This document shows positions 9,048 through 17,348 of a stretch of DNA of 64,000 nt, piece after piece. A program made the translations under genes and the position numbers. The first letter of the stretch is position 1, and each line of letters opens with the position of its first letter. The notes beneath the pieces are model-generated. The model saw only the letters and a program-made list of their open reading frames with translations, made no database searches and was not told the origin of the DNA. Source of the stretch: Woeseiaceae bacterium (lineage in GTDB: Bacteria; Pseudomonadota; Gammaproteobacteria; Steroidobacterales; Woeseiaceae); the NCBI GenBank assembly GCA_021773075.1, contig JAJFKT010000026.1, positions 310,356 to 374,355 of the forward strand. Direction: 5' to 3'.

Positions 9048-10412
9048 ATGCGCCAGTATCAGTATCGGTTGGTTGTAATTGTCGCCGCACTTGCCGCCAT
9101 CACGGCGAGCTATCACGCCATTGCTGCGGACTATTACAAGTCGCCTGAGTTCTCCGTGCCCGACGGCACAACTATTATCCATGCCGGAACGCTTCTGGCG
9201 GTCCCGGGCGAGGAGCCTCGCGCGGAACAGAGCATCATTGTTCAGAATGGACGCATTGCTGAAATTCGTGATGGCTTTGCGTCGTTAGCCGATGTTGAGG
9301 GCGATGCCAACATCGTTGATTTGTCCGATCAATTCGTCATGCCCGGCTTTATCGATTTGCACGTTCACCTGACGAGCCAGGCCGGCGCAAGCCGCAAGCT
9401 CGACGCTGTAACGAACACGAACGCCGATTTGGCGATGACCGGGCAAATGTACGCGCGTCGGACGTTGCTGGCTGGTTTTACAACGGTTCGCGACCTGGGT
9501 TCCCGCGGCAATGCCATATTCGCGCTTCGTGATGCCATAAAGGACGGCAAGGTCGCTGGACCCAAGATCATCGCGGCTGGCTCAGCAATTACACCGACAG
9601 GCGGGCATGGCGATATCCATGGTTTCAGACAGGAGGTTCTCGACGTCATGCCATCAACGGGCGTTTGCGATGGCGCAGATGGGTGTCGGGCAGCGGTTCG
9701 ACGGCAGGTTAAACGCGGCGCCGACGTCATCAAGGTCACGGCAACCGGTGGAGTACTCAGCGAAACGGCGACCGGTACCGGACAGCAATTCACAGATGAA
9801 GAGCTACTTGCAATCGCAGAAACAGCACATGCCTTAGGTCGCAAGGTGACGGCGCATGCCCATGAAGCGGTCGGAATCGAAGCGGCACTGCGCGCGGGCT
9901 TCGATTCGATAGAGCATTCGATGTGGGCCGATAGAGACACAATGAAGTTGTTCTTGAAAATGGATGCCTGGATCGTGCCAACGGTTTACCCGATCACCGC
10001 AGTTGGTGACACACCGGAAAAAATGAAACAGGGTCCCTTCAAAGACATGCCGCCACCGATTATGGCGAAACTTCTGCGGCTGCAGAGTCAACCGAAAGTA
10101 ATGACGCGTTTGGCACACGACATGGGCGTCAAAATTGCGCTGGGGACGGACTCTGGAGTGTCCCCGCACGGCGAGAATGCGAACGAGTTTGTTGAGTACG
10201 TCAACGCCGGCATGACGGAAATGGAAGCGCTGATGGCGGGTACAGTCAACGCCGCCGAGGCGGCCGGATATGCCGATAGCGTGGGTTCTCTCGAAATTGG
10301 CAAGGCGGCGGATCTGGTTGCGATGCGGGCTAGCCCGCTGGATGACATCAACGCAGTACTGAGTCTGAGCTTCATAATGCGCGATGGCGTCGTCTTCAAA
10401 CAAACGCACTAG
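9048..10412 (+). CDS. Exported metal-dependent amidohydrolase (imidazolonepropionase/prolidase-like)
   Basis: Signal peptide at 'MRQYQYRLVVIVAALAAITASYHAIA'; 'MPGFIDLHVHLTSQ', 'VTAHAHEAVGIEAALRAGFDSIEH', 'GTDSG'. Confidence 0.88.
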   Translation: MRQYQYRLVVIVAALAAITASYHAIAADYYKSPEFSVPDGTTIIHAGTLLAVPGEEPRAEQSIIVQNGRIAEIRDGFASLADVEGDANIVDLSDQFVMPGFIDLHVHLTSQAGASRKLDAVTNTNADLAMTGQMYARRTLLAGFTTVRDLGSRGNAIFALRDAIKDGKVAGPKIIAAGSAITPTGGHGDIHGFRQEVLDVMPSTGVCDGADGCRAAVRRQVKRGADVIKVTATGGVLSETATGTGQQFTDEELLAIAETAHALGRKVTAHAHEAVGIEAALRAGFDSIEHSMWADRDTMKLFLKMDAWIVPTVYPITAVGDTPEKMKQGPFKDMPPPIMAKLLRLQSQPKVMTRLAHDMGVKIALGTDSGVSPHGENANEFVEYVNAGMTEMEALMAGTVNAAEAAGYADSVGSLEIGKAADLVAMRASPLDDINAVLSLSFIMRDGVVFKQTH

Positions 10413-10428
10413 CGCAGGAGATTCCAAA

Positions 10429-11787
10429 ATGAGATCAATTCGCCACCATAAGCTGGTCACAACTCTAGCCGTAATAGCCGGATTCGCAGCAGCCGTTAGC
10501 GCAAGTGCAGATTCGCTCCTGATCGAAAACGTCACTTTGATCGATGGCACAGGGCGACCGTCGGTGCCGGGCAGTTCGGTGTTGGTTGAGGGTGATCGAA
10601 TCACTCGCGTTGAACGTGGTGCGATTGAGGCGCCACGTAATACTCGACGAATCGACGGTAGTGGCAAGTTTCTAATGCCTGGAATGATGGACCTGCATAT
10701 TCATCTGACCGGTGCGGTCGAAGTAACACCCGAAGGCCTGCAAGATATTTCTAAGGATAGAACGAAAGGCATCCGTGCTTTGCATAGCTATCTGTATTCC
10801 GGTGTAACGACGGTCTACGACGCCGGCAATGTCCCCGATTACATTCTCGGACTCAGGGCCGACGAACGCAGCGGAGACATTTTAAGCCCGAGGATATTTA
10901 CTACCGGATCAATAGTGACGTATCCGGGCAGTCACGGCAGCAACGAATGGGGAACATTGGTTGATAGCTGGCCGGAGGCAATTCCCGCGCTCGATGAACA
11001 TATTGCTCGTAATCCGGATTTGCTAAAGCTCACATTCGAAGAGCGAGGGTGGGGTGCGCGGCCCATGATCCCGATTCTGCCGGTCGACTTGATGCAAACG
11101 ATCATCGAGTACTACAACGATCGCGGCATACGCACGACAGTGCATACTTCAAGTGAATACCGCGCGCGTCAGGCAATCTTCGCCGGCGTCGACACGCTCG
11201 CACACCCGATCATTCAGGGACCGGTGAGCGGCGACTTCGTGCGTCTCATGAGTGTGAAGAAAACTCCGATGGTGAGCACTTTGGCCATTGGCGAAAACTA
11301 CAGCCGTTTGGCCGAGCATCCGGAGTATCTGGATGAAGAGCTCTATCAGGCCACGCTGACAGCCGAGGAAATCGACGTTCTCAAGACAGAACGGCGAAAG
11401 GAATACCAGGAACGCAAGTGGACATGGTGGATGAAGATCATGACCACCGTTGCACAGGAAAACGTATTCAAGATTAACGACGCCGGCGGCATTCTGGTTG
11501 CAGGAACAGACCAGACCAGCGGACCGGCACTGCATCGTGAGTTGGAATTGCTGGCGGCGGCCGGCATACCGGCGGCTGATATAGTTCGCATTGCGACATT
11601 AAACGGTGCGCTGTTTTTGGGTAATGAACGAGAGCTTGGCTCCATTGAGGAAGGAAAACTCGCTGATCTTTTGCTGCTTGCCGCTGACCCGACGGTGGAT
11701 ATTAACAATGCCAAGCAAATCGTCATGGTCGTGAAGGGCGGCGTTGTGATCGATCGTGCAAAGCTGGATCTTCCTGTGAACGATTAG
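10429..11787 (+). CDS. Exported metal-dependent amidohydrolase
   Basis: Signal peptide 'MRSIRHHKLVTTLAVIAGFAAAVSASA'; 'MPGMMDLHIHLTG', 'TTVHTSSEYRARQAIFAGVDTLAH', 'AGTDQTSG'. Confidence 0.88.
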   Translation: MRSIRHHKLVTTLAVIAGFAAAVSASADSLLIENVTLIDGTGRPSVPGSSVLVEGDRITRVERGAIEAPRNTRRIDGSGKFLMPGMMDLHIHLTGAVEVTPEGLQDISKDRTKGIRALHSYLYSGVTTVYDAGNVPDYILGLRADERSGDILSPRIFTTGSIVTYPGSHGSNEWGTLVDSWPEAIPALDEHIARNPDLLKLTFEERGWGARPMIPILPVDLMQTIIEYYNDRGIRTTVHTSSEYRARQAIFAGVDTLAHPIIQGPVSGDFVRLMSVKKTPMVSTLAIGENYSRLAEHPEYLDEELYQATLTAEEIDVLKTERRKEYQERKWTWWMKIMTTVAQENVFKINDAGGILVAGTDQTSGPALHRELELLAAAGIPAADIVRIATLNGALFLGNERELGSIEEGKLADLLLLAADPTVDINNAKQIVMVVKGGVVIDRAKLDLPVND

Positions 11788-11794
11788 ATAGCCA

Positions 11795-13060
11795 CTAGCC
11801 GAGTAGCCTCAAGTAGAGGTAGTACGCGGAGAAAGACGCCATCCAGACGACGCCGGCAGCACTGAGCAGGCGCAAACCTTTGCCGGGGCGCCCTTCCGGT
11901 GGCAGCTTTGGGCTGCTCATTGAGCGATGGTTCAACCATGCAATAAACGGTGCGAACAAGAACATAATCGTGGACGCTATATCGATAACCAGTTTTAGTG
12001 ACGTTACGAACAGGTACATGATGAGCATTGAGACAATAACCAGAACAAGCAATGCAGATGAATATACGGTTTTGCTCAGTTTTTCGTCCCGTGGCGAATT
12101 TTCGTCGCGCAACATATTGAACAAGCTGACGGCGGCACGTGGATACCCATCCAGACCAGCCAATACGGTCGATATCATGACGGCAACCGCGGCAATGCCG
12201 ATCAAAGGGCCGCTCCATTCGCCCAAAGCCTGCTTGTACAGGCCGATAAGTTGGCCCGCGAAGCCCACAGCGTCTGCCTTAAACTGCAGGCCGGAATTGT
12301 GCATAACGCCAGCGCCAAGTATGACGAAGCAAAGCGCCAGCACGAAAGCGCTGACGTATCCGACATGAAAATCGAACAAGCTCTCTTTCAACGATGGCGC
12401 GTGCGCGCTACTCCTGGCCTTGGCGACGGTCCACAGCGATTGCCAGACGGATATATCCACAGATGTCGGCATCAGGCCCAGCAGCGCGACAATGAAGAAC
12501 ACGTCTTTGGGATCGAAACCGGCAGGAATGAGCGAGCCCGAAACGGCCCAGTCAACTTTCGGAATGATCAGAATAGTCGCCGTCACCGTTGCCAGGGACA
12601 GGATGATCATGAGGACCTTGACCAGGCGATCGAGCAAATCGTAACCACCAAAAATCAGGATCGCGGCGCAGCCTGCGAGTATGAACGTCGAAATGCCGAG
12701 GGTGTCCATCTGCAATCCGAACGCAACTTTTGCAAGGCCCGCCGTAAGCAAAGTGACCGCAGGGATGGCCGCAAACATTGTTCCAAGCGCTATGATCACG
12801 TAGATGCCGACGGCCCATCGGCCCTGGTCCCGATAGCCGTGCAACAAAGAGTTCCCGGTGGCCGTCGCGTATTGAGTACCGAAGCGAAACGCGGGGTATT
12901 TCGTGATAAACGTCAGCAGTATCAGCAGGACCAGCGCAAGCCCGTAGCTCGCGCCTGCGCGAGTCGATTGTACAAGATGCGATGCGCCGACCGCAGTAGC
13001 GGCATACAGAATGCCAGGGCCCAATGCATTGAAGCGTTGACTAAGCGAAGATTTCTTCAT
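11795..13060 (-). CDS. Nramp-family-like transporter
   Basis: 421 aa polytopic; N-terminal 'LGPGILYAATAVGASHLVQSTRAGASYG' resembles Nramp homologs but lacks canonical DPGN. Confidence 0.72.
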   Translation of the reverse strand: MKKSSLSQRFNALGPGILYAATAVGASHLVQSTRAGASYGLALVLLILLTFITKYPAFRFGTQYATATGNSLLHGYRDQGRWAVGIYVIIALGTMFAAIPAVTLLTAGLAKVAFGLQMDTLGISTFILAGCAAILIFGGYDLLDRLVKVLMIILSLATVTATILIIPKVDWAVSGSLIPAGFDPKDVFFIVALLGLMPTSVDISVWQSLWTVAKARSSAHAPSLKESLFDFHVGYVSAFVLALCFVILGAGVMHNSGLQFKADAVGFAGQLIGLYKQALGEWSGPLIGIAAVAVMISTVLAGLDGYPRAAVSLFNMLRDENSPRDEKLSKTVYSSALLVLVIVSMLIMYLFVTSLKLVIDIASTIMFLFAPFIAWLNHRSMSSPKLPPEGRPGKGLRLLSAAGVVWMASFSAYYLYLRLLG

Positions 13061-13109
13061 TCGACATTCTTAACCCTGTTAGATCGTTCACACACGGTAA
13101 CAGAGCAGC

Positions 13110-14543
13110 GTGGTGTCATCCAAGTACAGGTCTCCGGCGGTGAATAGTTCTCTGCAAAACCTGTCGAAAGCACTCGAAGACCTGGACGATCTTCTTGGCA
13201 GTCGCTTGAGCACCAAAAAGATCATTCGCGATCACCATTCGGGTGATGAGTCCTGGCATACGCCGCAACGACCTGATGCTGTTTGCTTCGTCAACAATGA
13301 AGAAGAAGTGTCGCGGGCACTTGCTATCTGCAATGAGCATTGTGTTCCTGTTGTTCCGTACGGGACGGGCACGGGCCTGGAGGGCGGTACCATCGCCTGC
13401 AATGGCGGTATTTGTATAGATACGTCAGGCATGGATACGATCGTTAAGGTCAATACGGAAGACATGGATTGCGTTGTGCAACCCGGTGTAACACGCAAGC
13501 AACTTGACGCCTACCTGCACAACAGCGGGCTATTTTTTCCGATTGATCCCGGTGCGGATGCGTCGTTGGGTGGCATGGCGGCGACACGTGCATCCGGGAC
13601 CAATGCAGTTCGCTACGGGACCATGCGGGAAAACGTCATTTCAATGCGTGTCGTGACGGCAGACGGCAGTATCGTTTCAACCGGCAATCGCGCGCGCAAG
13701 TCCGCCGCCGGCTACGACCTTACTCACTTGTATGTCGGGTCAGAAGGTACGCTCGGAATTATTGTGGAGCTAACCTTGCGCCTGCACGGGCTGCCAGAAG
13801 CAGTATCGTCCGCGCGCGTCTACTTTGAAGACGTCGACGGCGCTGTCAACACGGCAATTCAGACCATTCAATGTGGCATTCCTATTGCTCGTGTCGAGCT
13901 GCTCGATGCCGAACAGGTGCGCGCGATTAATCGGTACTCGAAAACCCGTTTCCCGGAAAAGGTTGCGCTGTTTTTGGAGTTTCACGGTAGCAACGCGTCC
14001 GTCAAAGAACAGGCGGAAACCGTCGGTGAGATTTGTGCGGAGTTTGGCGGATCAGATTTTGAGTGGACAGTGTACGAGGAGGAGCGTCGCGAGATGTGGG
14101 ATGCGCGACACTCGGCGGCGTACGCTGCAATGGCAGTCCGCCCAACCGCGAAGGCATACGCAACGGATGTCTGTGTACCCATTTCCAAACTGGCTGAGTG
14201 TATTCGCGAAAGCCGGGAAGATGTTGAAAATAATCTGACGATTCCGTCGTTTTGTCTTGGCCATATCGGGGATGGAAATTTCCATTATGTTTTTCTCGTT
14301 GACCCAGACTCAGAATTGGAGCTGGCACAGGTCCAACAATTGAGCGGGCGCATTGCGCAACGGGCGATTGATTTTGGGGGGACGTGCACCGGCGAACACG
14401 GAATTGGATTGGGAAAACAAAAGTACCTGGAAATCGAGTTCGGGGCGGAAGCTATTGCGTTGATGCGATTGATCAAACAGGCTATCGACCCGCGAAATAT
14501 AATGAACCCAGGCAAGCTCCTGCCGCTGGAACAGCGGCATTGA
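13110..14543 (+). CDS. FAD-binding oxidase, GlcD/D-lactate dehydrogenase family
   Basis: 'PYGTGTGLEGG', 'DPGADASLGGMAATRASGTNAVRYGTMRENV', C-terminal 'GTCTGEHGIGLGKQKYL'; start codon uncertain. Confidence 0.88.
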   Translation: MVSSKYRSPAVNSSLQNLSKALEDLDDLLGSRLSTKKIIRDHHSGDESWHTPQRPDAVCFVNNEEEVSRALAICNEHCVPVVPYGTGTGLEGGTIACNGGICIDTSGMDTIVKVNTEDMDCVVQPGVTRKQLDAYLHNSGLFFPIDPGADASLGGMAATRASGTNAVRYGTMRENVISMRVVTADGSIVSTGNRARKSAAGYDLTHLYVGSEGTLGIIVELTLRLHGLPEAVSSARVYFEDVDGAVNTAIQTIQCGIPIARVELLDAEQVRAINRYSKTRFPEKVALFLEFHGSNASVKEQAETVGEICAEFGGSDFEWTVYEEERREMWDARHSAAYAAMAVRPTAKAYATDVCVPISKLAECIRESREDVENNLTIPSFCLGHIGDGNFHYVFLVDPDSELELAQVQQLSGRIAQRAIDFGGTCTGEHGIGLGKQKYLEIEFGAEAIALMRLIKQAIDPRNIMNPGKLLPLEQRH

Positions 14544-14571
14544 CTATAGAAAAACCAATAGAGGTAGAACA

Positions 14572-15753
14572 ATGAAATGGCCCGCTAGTCGTATTCTCGA
14601 GTCGTCCCCAAAAAGTTTCGGCATGTATGAAAAGTCGATCCCACTGATGGAACAAGGTCTTGACCTGATTCATCTTGAGGTCGGGCGCCCCAAACACGAT
14701 ACACCGATAAACATCAAAGAAGCGACGAAGCGAGCTTTGGATGATGGACTTGTTCACTATGGCGACTTCGCCGGCAACTTGAATTTTCGTGAAGCACTGT
14801 CCGAAAAACTTGCTGCCGTGAACGGTATTCGGGCCAGTGTCGATGAAATTCTGGTAACCAACGGGCTCACGCATGGTGCATACGTGACTTGCCATGCGGC
14901 CGTGGATCCGGGGGATGAAGTGATCTTGTTGGAGCCTTACTATCCCCAACACATAAACAAAATTGAACTGGCTGGCGGCAAAGTGTTAACAGCGAAACTG
15001 GATCGTGCAGCAGGCTTTAGAATCGACGGCGATGCAATACGTGAGAAGCTCAGCGACAAAACGCGAATGATCGCAATGGTCAATCCGGCAAATCCGACCG
15101 GCCGCGTTTTTAGTCGTGAGGAGCTGCAGACCGTCGCTGACATTGCCATCGAGCATGACCTGTTGGTCATGTCCGATGAGGTCTATGAACAAATACTCTA
15201 CGACGGCAACGAGCACATCAGTATTGCGTCGCTGGACGGTATGCGTGAGCGAACAATTAGTCAGTTCGCTTTCACAAAAGGATACGCAATGGACGGTTGG
15301 CGCATGGGCTACATGGCCGCACCACAGGAATTCATGGCCGCGTTCCTTAAAATAAGCATGAATGATGTCGCGCACGTGAACGTCTTCATACAGGAAGGCG
15401 GATATGAAGCCATAACCGGATCGCAAGACTGTGTTCGCGAGATGGTTGCCGATGACAAACGCCAGCGGGATCTTGTCGTTGAGTCAATGAACGCCATGCA
15501 AGGCGTCTCCTGCCCCGCTCCGCAGGGTACGATCTACGCATTTCCGGATGTGTCGAGCTTCGGCTTGCCGGTCGCAACAATTGCCGACGAAATTCTCGAG
15601 CAAACCAACGTTGTCGTGGAGGCAGGGACGTTTTATGGCGCGGGCGGTGAAGGGCATTTACGAATTTGCTTTGGCGCGGAGCCGTATGAACGGCTTGACG
15701 AAGCCATGCAGCGACTGCATGCCTATTTCGCCGGCAAGGTCGCCGCGAAATGA
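14572..15753 (+). CDS. Class I/II PLP aminotransferase
   Basis: 'NPANPTGRVFSREEL', 'SDEVYEQILYDG', 'AFTKGYAMDGWRMGYM'. Confidence 0.9.
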   Translation: MKWPASRILESSPKSFGMYEKSIPLMEQGLDLIHLEVGRPKHDTPINIKEATKRALDDGLVHYGDFAGNLNFREALSEKLAAVNGIRASVDEILVTNGLTHGAYVTCHAAVDPGDEVILLEPYYPQHINKIELAGGKVLTAKLDRAAGFRIDGDAIREKLSDKTRMIAMVNPANPTGRVFSREELQTVADIAIEHDLLVMSDEVYEQILYDGNEHISIASLDGMRERTISQFAFTKGYAMDGWRMGYMAAPQEFMAAFLKISMNDVAHVNVFIQEGGYEAITGSQDCVREMVADDKRQRDLVVESMNAMQGVSCPAPQGTIYAFPDVSSFGLPVATIADEILEQTNVVVEAGTFYGAGGEGHLRICFGAEPYERLDEAMQRLHAYFAGKVAAK

Positions 15754-17129
15754 GTCAATCCAGCGCAACAAACGCGCCTGAAATATGGACTTCTCGCACG
15801 GCGTTCCTTATGGCCAGCATCGGTGGGGCGGTTGGCCTGGGTAACATCTGGCGCTTTCCCTATATCGCGGGCGAGAACGGTGGTGCCGGGTTTGTTTTGA
15901 TCTACATCGGCTTCGTGTTTCTACTGGGGCTACCAATTATGGTCGGTGAAATGATCATAGGGCGCCGCGGCAAGCAAAATGCCATAGCCAGTATCGAAGG
16001 TCTGGTGAAGCAAGAGGGAGGTTCCTCGTTCTGGCGGATTATTGGGTGGCTCAGTATCGCAATACCTTTTCTCGGACTCAGCTATTACTCTGTGGTTGCC
16101 GCCTGGTCAATGGACTACCTTGGATCTGCGGCCATAGGAGCATTTTCGGACTTCACGTCGCAGACGTCGGCGGATAACTTCACGGCGAAAATCGGAAGTA
16201 CAACGCAGCAGGTGCTGTTGCACGGCGCGTTCATTGCTTTGACCGTTGTTGCCGTTGCGCGCGGTGTCCAGGGCGGAATCGAAAAAGTGACGAGAATTGC
16301 CATGCCCGCGCTTCTGGCAATCCTGATATTTTTGGTTGCTTATAACGCAGTAACGTCTAACTTTTCAGAAGCCCTGCGTTTTCTGTTTACGCCAGACTTT
16401 TCTCAAATTGACGGAACCGTTGTCCTAATGGCACTGGGGCAGGCGTTGTTTTCGCTCGCAATTGGTGTCGGGATGATGATCACGTATAGCGCGTATATGC
16501 CTCGTGAGTTTTCCTTGCCGGAATCGGCGGCGATTATTTGTGTTGGTGACACAGTGGTGGCGTTGTTGGCGGGGCTCGCAATTTTCCCGCTGGTATTTCA
16601 GTTCGGGCTGACACCCTCTGAAGGTCCCGGATTGATTTTCGTCACGCTACCGATCGCCTTTGGTGAAATGCCAGGGGGACATGTCATCGGAACGCTTTTC
16701 TTTCTGTTGCTATTCTTCGCGGCCTATACGACAGCACTTGGAATGCTGGAACCGGTAGCCGCATGGCTGGCCAAGGCGCTTGGATTGTCGCGGCCCAAGA
16801 TCGCCACCATCGCGGGGTTGGCGGTATGGGCGTTTGGAGTTGCCTCTGTATTGTCGTTTAGCAATATGCAGGACGTGCATCCATTGGGATTCGTGCCTGG
16901 ACTCGAGACAAAGACCTTCTTTGATATTCTGGATTTTTCGGTCGCGAATATAATGCTACCCATAAACGCACTCCTTATGTCCCTGTTTGCGGGATGGGTG
17001 ATCCGGAAAGCGACTATTCACGATGAACTGTCTCTCCCGGACAATATATGGTTGACGTATTGGCGGTTTGCCGTTCGATATCTTGTACCTATTGCGATGC
17101 TCGCAATTATTTACGATTTGTGGAAATAG
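15750..17129 (+). CDS. Sodium-dependent neurotransmitter/amino-acid symporter (SNF/NSS family)
   Basis: 'FLMASIGGAVGLGNIWRFPYIAGENGGAGFVLIY' hallmark; 4-nt overlap with the preceding aminotransferase. Confidence 0.93.
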   Translation: MSQSSATNAPEIWTSRTAFLMASIGGAVGLGNIWRFPYIAGENGGAGFVLIYIGFVFLLGLPIMVGEMIIGRRGKQNAIASIEGLVKQEGGSSFWRIIGWLSIAIPFLGLSYYSVVAAWSMDYLGSAAIGAFSDFTSQTSADNFTAKIGSTTQQVLLHGAFIALTVVAVARGVQGGIEKVTRIAMPALLAILIFLVAYNAVTSNFSEALRFLFTPDFSQIDGTVVLMALGQALFSLAIGVGMMITYSAYMPREFSLPESAAIICVGDTVVALLAGLAIFPLVFQFGLTPSEGPGLIFVTLPIAFGEMPGGHVIGTLFFLLLFFAAYTTALGMLEPVAAWLAKALGLSRPKIATIAGLAVWAFGVASVLSFSNMQDVHPLGFVPGLETKTFFDILDFSVANIMLPINALLMSLFAGWVIRKATIHDELSLPDNIWLTYWRFAVRYLVPIAMLAIIYDLWK

Positions 17130-17348
17130 CGCGTTGAACCTCCTTTAGGGAGCAGGCTGTCACGGACATATTGCACTTTCGTCCAATTCATAGCGCATTG
17201 TCAGTAAAGAACCACTTTGGTACTCCGCCTACTATCTGGTAGGAAGGTGGCGAGATCCAATGGCGCTGGTCAATGCCACGAAAATCAATATGTAGCCCGT
17301 TTCGCATCTGTCTGATTCGGCGGGCCTGACGTTCCTGAGGGGGAAATC

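Noticed and set aside
12251-13147. 298-aa forward ORF opposite the Nramp-like gene
   Set aside because: Very rich in Arg/Gln/His, antisense to a convincing membrane protein; shadow ORF.
17228-17243. CCTAC-TATCTG-GTAGG hairpin upstream of the second TonB receptor
   Set aside because: Short 5-bp stem without other support; could occur by chance and not enough to call a riboswitch or terminator.
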